Both the position numbers and the translations under genes were made by a program. From Prostheceraeus crozeri (lineage: Eukaryota > Platyhelminthes > Polycladida > Euryleptidae), in assembly GCA_907163375.1 (NCBI GenBank), contig CAJQUW010016881.1, positions 744,001 through 808,000 of the forward strand: a stretch of 64,000 nt of DNA, given 5' to 3'. Shown here in pieces: positions 48,291-59,126 of the stretch. Below the pieces are notes generated by a model, which was given only the letters and a program-made list of their open reading frames with translations, was not told where the DNA came from and did no database searches. How positions within the stretch are numbered: the stretch's first letter is position 1; the number at the start of each line of letters is the position of its first letter.

Positions 48291-49935
48291 CATCGTAGTT
48301 GGCTAAGTAGCGAATTCCAAGAGGCAGTTTCTCAATTAAATACGACGAAGCACTTCCGAAAAACAATCGGATTTGATGAAATGCATATGTCCTTTGCTCT
48401 GGTTTGAGATTGCTCATTGCTTTTCTTGTGGAATCACCAATCATAATTTCATCATTTGATAACTGTGAAGATTCACTTCTACAATCGATGGATCGGAGCT
48501 CAATTCCATATTTGTTTCCAATCGCCTCTGGTATCATAAACCTTCGAGGAAGTTTCAAAATGAACTCACAAAGTTGGTCATAAAGAATATGAATCATGGG
48601 ACTATTCTTTTGCAACAGACGCAACAAATTCTCGAAAATAGGAGTGATATTCGCGAAAAATTCCAAGAAAACTCGTGTTAAGAATTTCTCTTTGGTACTA
48701 AGCATGACTTGCACTCTTTTGAAGTTGGCGCTTTTTGGCATCGACTGTGTGCTCTTCCCAAGGTCTGAAACGAAATGCACAATCGCTTCCCATTGTTCTA
48801 TGACTCTTTTAACAGACGGTCCAATACTAAGCCACCGGACTTCTGTATGTTGCTTGAAATTGTGGGTTTCCAAATCAAATTCCAATTGTATTGATCTGAA
48901 GTCTTCACGACGGGCAGCGCTGTATTTAAAAATAGAATGCAAATCGTAGCAAAATTGACTTATGTCAATATCGAACTCTTTGATTCCTTTCCGAAAGCCG
49001 TTATGTATTGTGTGAATAGCACATGAATCCAAATCTATCAGACCAGGAAAATCAGGATGATCGCGAGAAATCAGTTCATTCAGATTTCTGAAGATTGTCT
49101 TGTTAACGTTCGGACCATCTCGTACAAGTGTAGCTAACCTTTGTATCGGTAATTTATCATCACACATTTTTTGATACATCCTAAAAGCGACGGTATTACC
49201 GTCCGCATGTCCGAAAAACAGAGATGTGTAGAAAGAGCACCACACTTGATTGTGCTGCGGCGACCAGTACCTTATTGTTAGATCCATCTGTTTTTTTACT
49301 TGAGTTGTGGATGTTTCATCGAAATGTATAGAGAAAGGTAGATTTGATTTCACTAGGTCAGAAACAATTACTCCTGTGAAGTATGGTGACAACCCATCTC
49401 CTATTATATATGATGCGCTCGTGCGACTTAAGCTGAATTGTGCAGCTACTGCACTATCAGGGAACATAGCTTTGAATAAGCTTCCTTTGTTGTCACATGA
49501 ACGTAACGACAAATTTTTGCATGCCACTTCTGCTAACCAATAAACAGTGGCATTAAGATTACTATCGGAAGAATCCTTAAGAGTCATCATACTAACAGTA
49601 GACTTATCAGTATTAGAGCATACTACAGCTGATGATATCGCATCACTAGGTATCGAAGTTGCACTAGCTGAAGTATTCATCAGTGAGAGTTTTGTTTGCT
49701 TTGTATCCAATACATTTTTCAACAACTCCATGTGTTTTTTCTTTCTAGCATGCTGGAGTAATTGAGCTTTTCCGGAATTATCGCACTTAATATCGATTTG
49801 GCATAGAGTACAATGACCATGACTGTCATCCTTTCCTTTCCGACACCAATCGCCCATTTTCTGATTGTTGCTATCGAAGGTAGAGAGCCATGTAACATTG
49901 AATTTTGTTTTACCGGAGGGCATCTTACGTTGCAA
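48286..49935 (-). CDS. hAT-like transposase, N-terminal and core part (549 codons)
   Basis: It starts MQRKMPSGKTKFNVTWLSTF. A BED-like zinc finger covers residues about 30-72 (CTLCQIDIKCDN ... QHARKKKH). The core holds IHFDETSTTQVKKQMDLTIR, RDGPNVN, LIDLDSCAIHTIHNGFRKGI and SAARREDFRS, familiar from hAT-like proteins in many invertebrates and from domesticated zinc-finger genes. It stops at ANYDV, 60 bases before the next frame begins. Apart from that the frame is clean, so the copy is young or only recently inactive. Transposases of this type cut and paste the element in the nucleus. Confidence 0.85.
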   Translation of the reverse strand: MQRKMPSGKTKFNVTWLSTFDSNNQKMGDWCRKGKDDSHGHCTLCQIDIKCDNSGKAQLLQHARKKKHMELLKNVLDTKQTKLSLMNTSASATSIPSDAISSAVVCSNTDKSTVSMMTLKDSSDSNLNATVYWLAEVACKNLSLRSCDNKGSLFKAMFPDSAVAAQFSLSRTSASYIIGDGLSPYFTGVIVSDLVKSNLPFSIHFDETSTTQVKKQMDLTIRYWSPQHNQVWCSFYTSLFFGHADGNTVAFRMYQKMCDDKLPIQRLATLVRDGPNVNKTIFRNLNELISRDHPDFPGLIDLDSCAIHTIHNGFRKGIKEFDIDISQFCYDLHSIFKYSAARREDFRSIQLEFDLETHNFKQHTEVRWLSIGPSVKRVIEQWEAIVHFVSDLGKSTQSMPKSANFKRVQVMLSTKEKFLTRVFLEFFANITPIFENLLRLLQKNSPMIHILYDQLCEFILKLPRRFMIPEAIGNKYGIELRSIDCRSESSQLSNDEIMIGDSTRKAMSNLKPEQRTYAFHQIRLFFGSASSYLIEKLPLGIRYLANYDV

Positions 49936-51385
49936 AGCTCAAGTTGAGACCCTGAAATAAACAAAAAAACTTTATTGGCACGCTGGTTAATTGATATTTT
50001 ACGATATAAGATATTCTTCAAACTCAAATCATCATTAAGTGTACAAATCTGCATGCGTTATTTTAATTCACATGCATCGCGCCTAGCATTTAATACAGGG
50101 CAATCAGATAGTTGGAGATTGTCAATTATATTCTCATTAATGGTACTGAAAAAATCTTCGGAAGAATATGCCGCTCTAAATCGTAAACCAGTCTGAAAAA
50201 ATAGGAATCATCTTTGTTTACATCACTGATTTACACTTAAGCGAGAGAGTGAGAAGGGAGATTTACCGCCATCTTAGTCTCATAGATTATTCTCCCCTTC
50301 ACTGAAATGTGACATTATCACCGTTAAGTGCGAGCTTCACTCTATTTGGCGAGGGGCTTCTACTTTCTCATTGTTCTGTCTGTGGTCATTCCCGTAAATA
50401 GGCTCAGCTTCGTTAAAGATAGCACACGAGCGTACAGTGATGAACGATATATCCTGAGAATCTAAATCCCTTTCAAAACATTCCAGGTAATTCTCCGAAA
50501 GGCTTGACTTGCAAAAAGAAACAAACATTAATGTACATGTACATGTATAAAACAAGTATGAACTGAACAAAACTTACCACATAGTAATGTCTGGAAGCTG
50601 ATTACTAAGACAACAGGTGTATTTGAAGATCCGTATCCAGTGCTGCGTACCATTTTACCGAATTTAAATTACTGGATGTACGTCCATTTATATCGTTTCC
50701 GGACAAGCAATGCACCTCACCTGTTGACTCAAATAGGAAGCAGTAATAACTGAGAACGACGTGAAACCGAAACGATGAACATGAAACAAAACTAACAGTA
50801 AAGCAAATAGTTTTTATAACAAGTTTATTTTTTAAAAGTCATTATAAATGCATATTGAATTACACGAGAAGAAAAACATTATCAGTTCATGGGAGATCAG
50901 TTCAGAGAGTCGATCATATTTTTCCAATTGTCATTTTGTTCAGTACTAGCGTTTTAGTTATCTGATAGACTGGAAGCGAGGTAACAAACGGAAAACTGTC
51001 TGATCCTACCTCATTAAGGATGTAAACCGATATCAGCACACTGCAAAAAAGACATGAAATATGAAAAATTCCATTTCTTAAAACCATAATCCCATTTTCT
51101 GATGAGTCACACAAATATGAGTAGCACGTCAAGTTAAGGAACTGATGTAGGTACACGGCTAGATCTCGATATATGCAACCATCATAGCCATGTATCGAGA
51201 GCTGAACGCGAACCATTCTTGTTCACAAAGAGAACTGTCGTTACCGAATATAAAACGCAACTCTATTTTCTGAATGGTTATCCATGGACCATAATATTGA
51301 ATAAGATAAAGAACGAGCTACACAAAAATAGGAAAAAATAGGAATTTTATGATAAAATAGGAAAAAATAGGAACTTGACGCCCTG
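49936..51385 (-). other. upstream region of the hAT-like transposon, 1.45 kb
   Basis: It lies between the transposase start and the right terminus. No domain is recognised in open stretches at 50337-50570 or 50914-51216. It may hold a promoter, 5' exons or filler. Confidence 0.5.
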
Positions 51386-51705
51386 TTATCGACATTATTT
51401 ATAATTTATTTGCTTCAAATGATCGAAGAAAAATGAGGCTACCTGTAAATCGCACATTCCCCTACCTATCTATTCCCTTAGTATGACATCACATCTGAAG
51501 AATCACCAAATACTCGCGCAAATGTTCTTAACGTCTGGAAAATGTCGCGAGCCTGCATATCGGCCTATGAAAATATGTACAGACCATCATCTATCTTCAG
51601 AATGAGCATAGAAAGGAAAGTACGTCTCATCAATCCACTCTATACCTGAATTTGTCGTTTATATTCAGCGGACGGATTCCACGACAAAGAGATACTCAAT
51701 CTTAC

Positions 51706-52014
51706 CTGTAGAATCTCTTCTGGATCTTCAGCTTGTGTTGCCAAGTCATCAGCTGCTGCTACCAACTTCTCAGCATTGCTTAGTGTGGTCGAGGCCACTT
51801 GTTCAAATTGCATGTGAGCATTGTAGAGCTGCTCAGCACGATGGTTGGTTCGTCCGACAGCGGTCTGACGTTGAAGAAAGGGCTCACCATGTTGATTCAG
51901 CCATGCTAATACTTGAGCTACATCTTCCTTGAACATGAGGGTTGATAGACGGGCTGACAGACGTTTCTTTCGATCGCCATAGACCAGTTCAAGACGTTTG
52001 TTCCACGAGAGCAA
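51706..52014 (-). CDS. trio: trio exon: spectrin repeat segment (103 codons)
   Basis: The acceptor is ctccacag and the donor is GTAAGA after a CAG codon, phase 0 at both ends. The product LLSWNKRLELVYGDRKKRL... DVAQVLAWLNQHGEPFL ... DPEEILQ aligns without gaps to human TRIO from about LHHQRQLENIW to DPEEIYQ, including the helix-A signature of a W, then RL and L residues. It joins the previous exon exactly where the human sequence continues, so no exon is missing between them. Confidence 0.92.
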
Positions 52015-52831
52015 CTGTGGAGAAAAATAAAACACGATTTCAAAATCAAATAATGAAGGTCGAAATGATTCAATTAAACAATGGAGTCAGCTGATAACTT
52101 CCTGCTACAAAAAGACAATTGTGCATACATCAAATTGTTCATGAATTCTCACAATGGTGCATGAAACAACTATCCACAAGCACTGAACCACCCAGCTTCT
52201 AATCTACACTGAGTTGTGCTATTGGACAGTGATAATCCGCAACCGACAGCGATATATTCATCATGCGTTTGATAACATTTTCCCTCAGACAAGCACAATT
52301 TTCAAAACAATAGAGGCCATTCAAAAATTCGACTTTGATAAAAAAAGTTCCCTGTTGTACTCTATGTTGCTATAGAGCTGATATGATCATATTCTTCAGA
52401 TCGGTGTTTATCTGCAACGTAGATTTTTAAACATTATCACCTTCACCATTTTTGTTGTGTTTTTGAAATATACATGATAAGCGTGAGCACATATTACTAA
52501 TACGTTACGTTATTGGTACATTGAATCTTGTCGTATTTAAATAAATACCATGTCACTGATTTGATAATTAAATTGAAACAGTTGTCATTAAATGGTTTTG
52601 AAAATTTCGTTGTTATGCACATTCATTCAAAGCTTGTGTTGCGGTTCATAACATAACGACTTCCTAATACTCATGATCATAGTAAAGATAACCACAAAAT
52701 ATATTTTTCGATTTAAATAGAAAGAGGTTAAACAGCAGGGTGATATTTGGGTGTTTCATTTTATTTCTGCATTTTTGAACAGAAATTTGAATTGGCCTGC
52801 TTTTGATGCTGAACAAAAATACTGCGAAGAT

Positions 52832-53940
52832 TAGGGGCGCACCGAACCTTCAGTTCGGCTGAACAGCCAAACTTTTTTATGTCAAGTCAAATGTAGAAAA
52901 ATTCCTTTTCCTCTGATAAAATATGATCGTCCTCAAAAGAGTCTTCAAACATTATTCTCAACTGAAGATTCCTAAACATTTGCCATTCTGTGCCTTTATT
53001 GCATGTGAGTTTATGATCTTATATATTCTTAAGCTAAAAGTACATACAGGATAAATTATTTTGCAATTATAGAATATCATTGATTGTTGCTTGGTGGGCC
53101 ATGAGGCATAGAGAGACGAAAACGAATGCTCTTGTATGGAAATATAATCAAAATGAAAAGCAATTTCCTATGTTCACAGAAGGAATTTCACTATGAGTTA
53201 TGGTGCTCCATGTGTTGCATTATGGTGATAGAACAGGAGTCTCTCTCCTCTAGCAAACAATAGTGACTGTCTTCCTAAATTCTCCAGCATCGAGAAACAT
53301 TCACTCTGAGTAAAGTATTAACACCGTTTATATAAAAACAGCCAACCAATTAAATTCTTTGCAATGCTGTTCTCGAAAAATCTCAGTGTTTATAGTTAAC
53401 TATGAGCACCTAGCTATGTTTCCGGACTTCAGAATTTCAGAGAACCCGTGGAACTTCATGATTTTCTATGCGCTTTGATTACAATATCAGGATATACCAT
53501 AGTTTGCGTCTCTTCGCCGGTGGTTTTGCGTTGTAGTAGGAGAAGTTCAATCGGATTGAGACTTTAAGGAGTAACATCACATCAAAAATGTCGTGCGAAT
53601 CGTTTGGAATCGTTAGGTAAAGATGCGATAACATGAAAACTAATTCGCTCCATACACTGCCTAAAGAAACAACGTCCGAGGCACAACGTCACCTTTTGTC
53701 GATCTTTAGTTCTATAGTAGGCCATCTTCCAATGTTGCAGCCTAAATGATCAAATCATTATAATTACGAAAATCAGTCATACAACAAACATAATATACGT
53801 AAAGGATTTTGGATGAAGAATATGCGGCACACGCAGCAATTGGAAATATTCCGGGGAAATGCTGACTGCTCCTTTTAAGAAATAGTAACAATAGGTTCGG
53901 TTCGGCCGAACGGCTGTTAAAACAACTTTCGGTGCAACTT
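52832..53940. mobile_element. old non-autonomous hAT-like element
   Basis: The left end TAGGGGCGCACCGAACC and the right end TTTCGGTGCAACTT share GCACCGAA in inverted orientation, as in many hAT families. Secondary inverted words GTTCGGCTGAACAGCC and CGGCCGAACGGCTGTT lie just inside. There is no transposase frame, and the flanking duplication is not clear. Confidence 0.45.
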
Positions 53941-53964
53941 CAATGAATAGGTTCATACATAAAT

Positions 53965-54486
53965 TCTTCTTCTTCTTCTTTCGGCTTTTCCCGATCGGTG
54001 TCGCCACAGCAGATCAGTTCCTTCCACCTCGCTCTATCCTTCGTGTCTTCCTCTTTTCCTCCGATCACTTTCAAGTCGTCTGACACCACATTCATGTATC
54101 TTAGGCTCGGCCTCCCTGGTCTTCTTTTGCCCGGTAGATTCATCTTCAGCATTCGTCTTCCAATGTATTCCTCCTCTCTCCTCTTCACATGTCCGTACCA
54201 CCTGAGTCTAGCCTCTCGCATCTTATCCTCAAACCTTCCAACATGAGCAGTTCCTCTGATGCAATCATTTTTAATCCTGTCCATTCTAGTCACCCCAAAA
54301 GACATTTTAAGCATCTTCAACTGTGCTACTTCCATTTCGGCTACTTGTCTCTTTGCTAATGGTACCGTTTCCAGTCCATACATCATGGCAGGTCTCACAA
54401 TCGTCTTGAAAATCTTTCCTTTCACTTTCGCAGATAATCTTTTGTCAAACATGACTCCGGAAATTCGTCTCCATACATAAATAAAG
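53965..54486 (-). pseudogene. 5'-truncated LINE (RTE-like) with 16-bp target duplication
   Basis: The direct repeat AGGTTCATACATAAAT flanks it exactly (53949-53964 and 54487-54502). On the minus strand a 3' RT-tail frame reads VRPAMMYGLETVPLAKRQV, LRWYGHVKRREEEYIG, GKRRPGRPSLRYMNVVSDDL and WKELICCGDTDREKP, then a (GAA)n tail. This layout is typical of RTE-like LINE 3' ends: a short C-terminal segment and a microsatellite tail with no poly-A. The perfect duplication suggests a fairly recent insertion. Confidence 0.9.
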
Positions 54487-55619
54487 AGGTTCATACATAA
54501 ATACCATAGATTAATGCAATAATGACATAGTTTTCGAAAGAACAGCCGATGAATTGGAGGACCTGGTAAGAGATTAAATACAATAATACAACATGTGATC
54601 GATTCCCACTGATTGAATTATTTGATACTAAATCTTGACTGTCAGATATCGAGATTTCGCTACTTGTTCCCTAACAAAGCTGACATGACAGACGTGTGTC
54701 ATACAGGACGAAACTGTCGAGGAGTTTATCTTCGCTGATCAATATCTCATGATACACAGCTTCTGCCATTAAATCAAGAGAAATAAGCCGAAGGATACAG
54801 AGAATTTGATAGACACAGCATGTGAGTGTTCATCAGGGATATTAAAAAAACAGAGGAGCGATCTTCCAGCGAAAATGTACGATTAAATGAAATCTGATTT
54901 CCCCGAAAGCCACAATGCCTGGTTGGTGCATAATAAATGCCATACCCATCACACAAACATTTGCAGATATTCATGCTCACAGAAAGCATATCGTCTAATT
55001 GGAAGTGATGTTTGGTCTTATCTCGTGGGATCAGAGAAACCATCAAATAGATAAGAAAGCAAACTAAATAACCATATCCCTTGATATGAATATCACATCG
55101 CTTTTCAATGTGAGAGACGTTAAGCCTCGATTCGAATAAAAGAATGATTAGTTCAGCAAGCATGAAGAAAATTAAGGAGCAGGTGATAAAACATGATGCT
55201 TTCAAATTCGTTGAGATTCATAATTGATTTTGCCTAGAATCACTGCTCATTCAAGATATGAACATCACAACAGCATTTCAACCTATGATCGGTCAAATAA
55301 ATGTATCACATATATCATTTGCTGAAGTCTGAAATCAGTGATGAACAATCAAGCGAAGACGTATTGAATTTCAATTAGTATTAACAGCAGAATTGCTGTT
55401 CCATAATTACTTTTATCTTCTTTGTTCATAATCCATTTTTTAATTCTGCATTTTCTATTTATCCATCGAGTTTATGTTTTAAATGTGCCCTTTAATTTCC
55501 ATAATGCCCTCTTCTCTATCCATAACAAGCATGTGTACAGCATAGTAAGTTACGCAGGGGCTACAACAGCGGCTTCGAAGAAATACGGTATGTGTTAGTA
55601 GTGTTAATTGGAGTAAAAA

Positions 55620-55990
55620 TTCAAATGCTAACCAGTTGAAGGACTAAGGTGGATGTGTGGCAGAAAAAGACATCGACTTGACAACTTCAGGGACATGCTT
55701 AACATCGAAGCAATATCCAATGTCATGAGTCGAAATTGAGGACGGTAGGACCACGTAAGGAGAAACGATTCTTAAGATTGTGTCTGACCAGTTTAAACAT
55801 GGAAGATAGATTAAAGAAAGGTCGACCACGAAGATCATGGAGTGACATTGTTGCCGCTGATCTCAGACAGAATGTTCTCAAACTGGATGACGTGAGCAAT
55901 CGTCTTAGTTGGCGCTCTCCGATCCATTACATTGGGAGACATCGTCCAACCTCAAGAAGTCCGAGAAAACAGACGTCAAACGTATAAGTG
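55620..55990 (+). pseudogene. LINE RT C-terminal fragment
   Basis: TKVDVWQKKT-type sequence in broken frames is followed by GRPRRSWSDIVAADLRQNVL and LDDVSNRLSWRSPI (about 55824-55930), resembling the C-terminus of LINE polymerases (compare GRPSLRYMNVVSDDL at 54 kb). The frame has shifts upstream. No clear 3' tail or duplication is seen. Confidence 0.6.
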
Positions 55991-56067
55991 CAAGTAAGTT
56001 TTTCAGGAAATAGAGGGCTTGAAACATTGACAATGCTCATCATGGGAAGCTACAAAGCGTCGATGTT

Positions 56068-56183
56068 TGCTTGTTACTTTATTTTTGGATATCACAAGGC
56101 CTTTCGGGCGCCACATTCACCTGACGATGGCCGTCTGTGACGCCCGAAAGGCCTTGTGATATCCAAAAATAAAGTAACAAGCA
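56068..56183. repeat. perfect 43-bp palindromic arms with hammerhead-like core
   Basis: The arms at 56068-56110 and 56141-56183 are exact reverse complements around a 30-base spacer. Spacer plus right arm read CACCTGACGATGGCCGTC, TGTGACGCCCGAAAGG, with the CTGANGA and GAAA boxes of a hammerhead ribozyme core. It sits next to a Penelope-like element. Confidence 0.7.
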
Positions 56184-56214
56184 TATAGTTGATTGTGGCG
56201 TACGGGAGGTAGTT

Positions 56215-57201
56215 AGGCATGATTCGAAACAGAAAAGATCACTCCCTTTTTGAGTAAACCACGATATATTGTAATAAGATAAATAGCTAAAACTTTGTAC
56301 AGTGGCATACGTTTCGCGACCCAGTCGCTGCCTCAGTGCCAAATAAAACTAAGGCGGAAGGTGACAGAACACTGTGTGTGGACTTAAATAGGTACAGATC
56401 GATTGCTTAGACGCGAGTATTCATCAGCCAACCAGCTCGTGCTTCCTATTCAGACCCGGTGACTTATTGTTGATGTGCCTCGCTTCAGCAATACGGCTTT
56501 CAATAGATGAACTTAGTTTGTCTAAAATACAATACCTGAAATCGTTAATGGACATGTTACGATTGTGGGCGGTCTTGGCATGCTCAGTAAGAGCGCTGGT
56601 ATCATTAAGACTCCTTAAACTACTGGCGTGCTCCTTAAGGCGAGTGACAAAAGGACGGCCAGTTTGCCCAATGTACGATTGGTTACAAAGACTACATGTA
56701 AATTGATATACCACGTATCGATCATCGCACGCATAGCTACCGTTCAAACCAGTACATATTTCGCAATTTTCATGTTTACGACTATTTTTCTTATCATTTA
56801 AGCAGTGTTTTAAAGTTTTATTCGGTTTGTCAACTAGGGTGATGGATAAGTTGTATTTTTTCACGAGTGATTTAAGTTTTCTATTACAGCTATCGCTCAC
56901 ATAGTCTACAGTAAATTTTACGTTATTATTATTTGTTTTCTCTTTCTTACTCTTGTTTTTATTGAAATCTCGGTTGCTAAACCCATTCTTACGAAGTCGG
57001 TTTTGTGCCTTTTTTAAAGACTCGTCTTTCAAGGCCGGATTCGAACATCTGGATGCAACCCGCTGTTTTATTTGGCACTGAGGCAGCGACTGGGTCGCGA
57101 AACGTATGCCACTGTACAAAGTTTTAGCTATTTATCTTATTACAATATATCGTGGTTTACTCAAAAAGGGAGTGATCTTTTCTGTTTCGAATCATGCCTA
57201 A
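56215..57201 (-). mobile_element. Penelope-like element fragment with inverted terminal arms
   Basis: Arms of about 130 bp at 56215-56347 and 57069-57201 are near-perfect inverted repeats, each containing CTGAGGCAGCGACTGGGTCG and CGAAACGTATG. Similarity continues outward: CAAACATCGACGCTTTGT and CCCATGATGAGCATT lie beyond both arms. Between them is the end of a Penelope-like protein. Inverted, partial terminal repeats beside a 5'-truncated frame are usual for this group. Confidence 0.82.
56424..57119 (-). pseudogene. Penelope-like GIY-YIG endonuclease end, lineage 1
   Basis: The frame reads NRKLKSLVKKYNLSITLVDK, then a CX2C-type zinc pair (ENCEICTGLNG), then VVYQFTCSLCNQSYIGQTGR, PFVTRLKEHASSL, ALTEHAKTAHNRN and ARHINNKSPGLNRKHELVG. 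This is the C-terminal GIY-YIG nuclease of Penelope-like retroelements, with YQF...YIG and R...EH in place. Its first ~35 codons come from the terminal arm, so the frame is a truncated copy lacking the RT. Confidence 0.88.
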
Positions 57202-57474
57202 AGTAGCAAGCAAACATCGACGCTTTGTGGGTTCCCATGATGAGCATTATCAGTGCAAGTAAGTTGCTGCGAGTTAAATCTCACCACAGGAAATCACGTT
57301 CGTGGGTCTTTATCATGGAATTACGAGGCGGACTGAGTACAAACACACTTACGTTCTTTAATTTTCGGTTTTCAAAGCACCAGTTCTTCACTCCCATAGT
57401 TGCCGACAAAATTACTAAAATAACGAAATCACTCCACCCAACGATTCGAGCTTCAAGCTCATCGAATGGGGCTA

Positions 57475-57980
57475 TTAGCTAAACCTTCCACCTCCGCAGA
57501 CGAGGTATTTGTCGCGAATGCGTTCATGTTTACGATTGATTTTCGCTTGAATTTTGTTAATGTAATCCGCTTCAAATCCTCTGGTTCGCAGGGCATTACT
57601 TTGCTTGTCAATAATTTCAATACTGAATAGATCAATACTGTCATTGTTGCAATCAGCGTGATTATGACGTACGTGGTCTGATAGAGCACTTTTGTTTTCT
57701 CTCTTACTGATACTGGACCGATGTTCGTTATAGCGGACATGAATAGGACGATTGTTAGATCCTATGTACATGTGATCACATACCTTGTTGTAGACCACAT
57801 GTTTACTTTTGCATTTGATACTAGAGTTCAAATTACAAATACTACATTTACATTTTTCTTTTATGTTTTTGTTGATATCGTGTTTTAGCTGTTTGCCAAG
57901 CATGGGAATGATATTGACTGGCAATTCAATTTTTTTAGTTAAACTCTTTAATTTTCTAAAGGCGTAAAATGAAGAAAATT
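57475..57980 (-). pseudogene. Penelope-like GIY-YIG endonuclease end, lineage 2
   Basis: A different Penelope-like C-terminus reads RKLKSLTKKIELPVNIIPML, KCKCSICNLNSSIKCKSKHV, VYNKVCDHMYIGSNNRPIHV and RYNEHRSSISKRENKSALSD, then HVRHNH. The first copy and this one share only the framework (VVY, YIG, R..EH), so they come from separate families lying next to each other on the same strand. A Cys seems lost after KVC compared with lineage 1. It lacks the RT part. Confidence 0.85.
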
Positions 57981-58099
57981 CATGTTCAAGTTACACGAGT
58001 TTTCTGTAGTGCTTTGTTGATTTATATTACCATTGTTCATTTTAGTTTTGCTTGTAATTTCTTTTTCACAGTAATGATTCATTCGGAGAGCGTCTTTAG

Positions 58100-58200
58100 T
58101 ATCCTCGATTTTCCTCGATGGATATCCTCGATCCTCGATATCCTCGAGCCCCATGATTATGTATCTGTGATACGAAACGTCGGGTGTGTAAATTTCTTTT
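58100..58200 (+). repeat. TCCTCGAT repeats and Penelope-type hairpin
   Basis: TCCTCGAT-type words recur about five times (58105-58147). CCCCATGATTATGTATCTGTGATAC then GAAACGTCGGG follows, with a 5-bp GTATC/GATAC hairpin immediately before GAAAC. It probably belongs to the terminal repeat of the second Penelope-like copy. Confidence 0.6.
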
Positions 58201-59036
58201 TAACCTTTTACTTAAACTTGCCAATAAATTAGGGAGTGCATCAAATCTGTTTTTTGCTATCAAACTATTTAGTATCCTCTACATGCTTAGATGGGCATTC
58301 TTCGTTTGAAAATCTCCCCTCACATATCTGAAATTATTCTCGATGAAGCTAGATTTTAATGAGGCACCCATTCATTAAAATCAAACTTTGCGTTGCTTCT
58401 TGCGGTCAATTTATTTATAGACGTGAGTCTTGACGTTAAGAACCTACTGATGGGTAAAGTGCCGATCCCATGCAGGTCAGACCAACATTCTATGGGTGAG
58501 AGACATCTGTTTCAATCTTAACTCTTGTCTATATCCTTCCGCAGCGGGATTTCACAAGATTGAAACAACCCTGGTATAATGCTAAGTTAGCAGCTCCCGA
58601 CCCGATCGTCTTCCCTTTTAGGCTACTTGATGTAGTCAGAATGAAAGATGATAAAATAGAAAATTAAAGCCACAACAGACAAATCTTAGCATAAAATAAC
58701 CCTACAATAGAACACACAACTGTTTACATTTGCATCGGCAAAGTCTGTAGCATAATTGATCACTCTTTTGCATTGTAAGAGAATTCGCATTTTTTGCAGA
58801 ATTCTTTTCCTAATTGAATCTCTGTTGCACTCATATGCAAGAATAAGTGTCATAATTTTCAGAATAGTCGTTGATACGTACCACTTCAAAGAATCAAGCA
58901 TTTGTTTTTGTTGTTGATTGCTGCTTCGATCTTGCTTTTCATATTTTGAGGATTTATTGTCCACGAATAATGGTTTCACCGCAGACTGAGATGAGAGCAA
59001 AACATGCTGATACAGGAAATTTAAAAAAAAACAAAA

Positions 59037-59126
59037 TTAAACTTCTTGGATAGTTCCTTGTTTTCCAGGATGACTTTCAAAGCGCAATTGATGGAATAGA
59101 ACCCAACGAATTTCATTCTCGGCATC
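59037..59126 (-). other. trio: possible cryptic terminal exon, 29 codons
   Basis: After ctaattag-type acceptor sequence comes DAENEIRWVLFHQLRFESHP, GKQGTIQEV and TAA. It lies just downstream of the exon at 59.3 kb, phase 0, with a helix-A-like W/L pattern. It has no donor. It may be an alternative end of the spectrin array, or chance. Confidence 0.2.

Larger units (their letters stand above)
46946..51385 (-). mobile_element. hAT-like DNA transposon, 4.44 kb, with 14-bp TIRs and 6-bp duplication
   Basis: The ends are CAGGGCGTCAAGTT and its exact complement AACTTGACGCCCTG, flanked by TTATCG on both sides (46940-46945 and 51386-51391). The transposase is on the minus strand in two adjacent frames. 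Repeated AATAGGAA words crowd both ends: about seven in the first 110 bp and four in the last 80 bp, all in the same orientation. A six-base duplication differs from the eight-base standard of hAT elements and fits the hAT6-type class, or an eight-base site with two changes. Confidence 0.88.
44319..51705 (-). other. trio: trio intron, 7.4 kb
   Basis: It hosts the 4.44-kb hAT-like transposon (46946-51385), a Penelope-type inverted pair (46419-46659) and a small pogo-like MITE (46797-46907). From 44.4 to 46.3 kb I see only AT-rich DNA. Confidence 0.65.
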
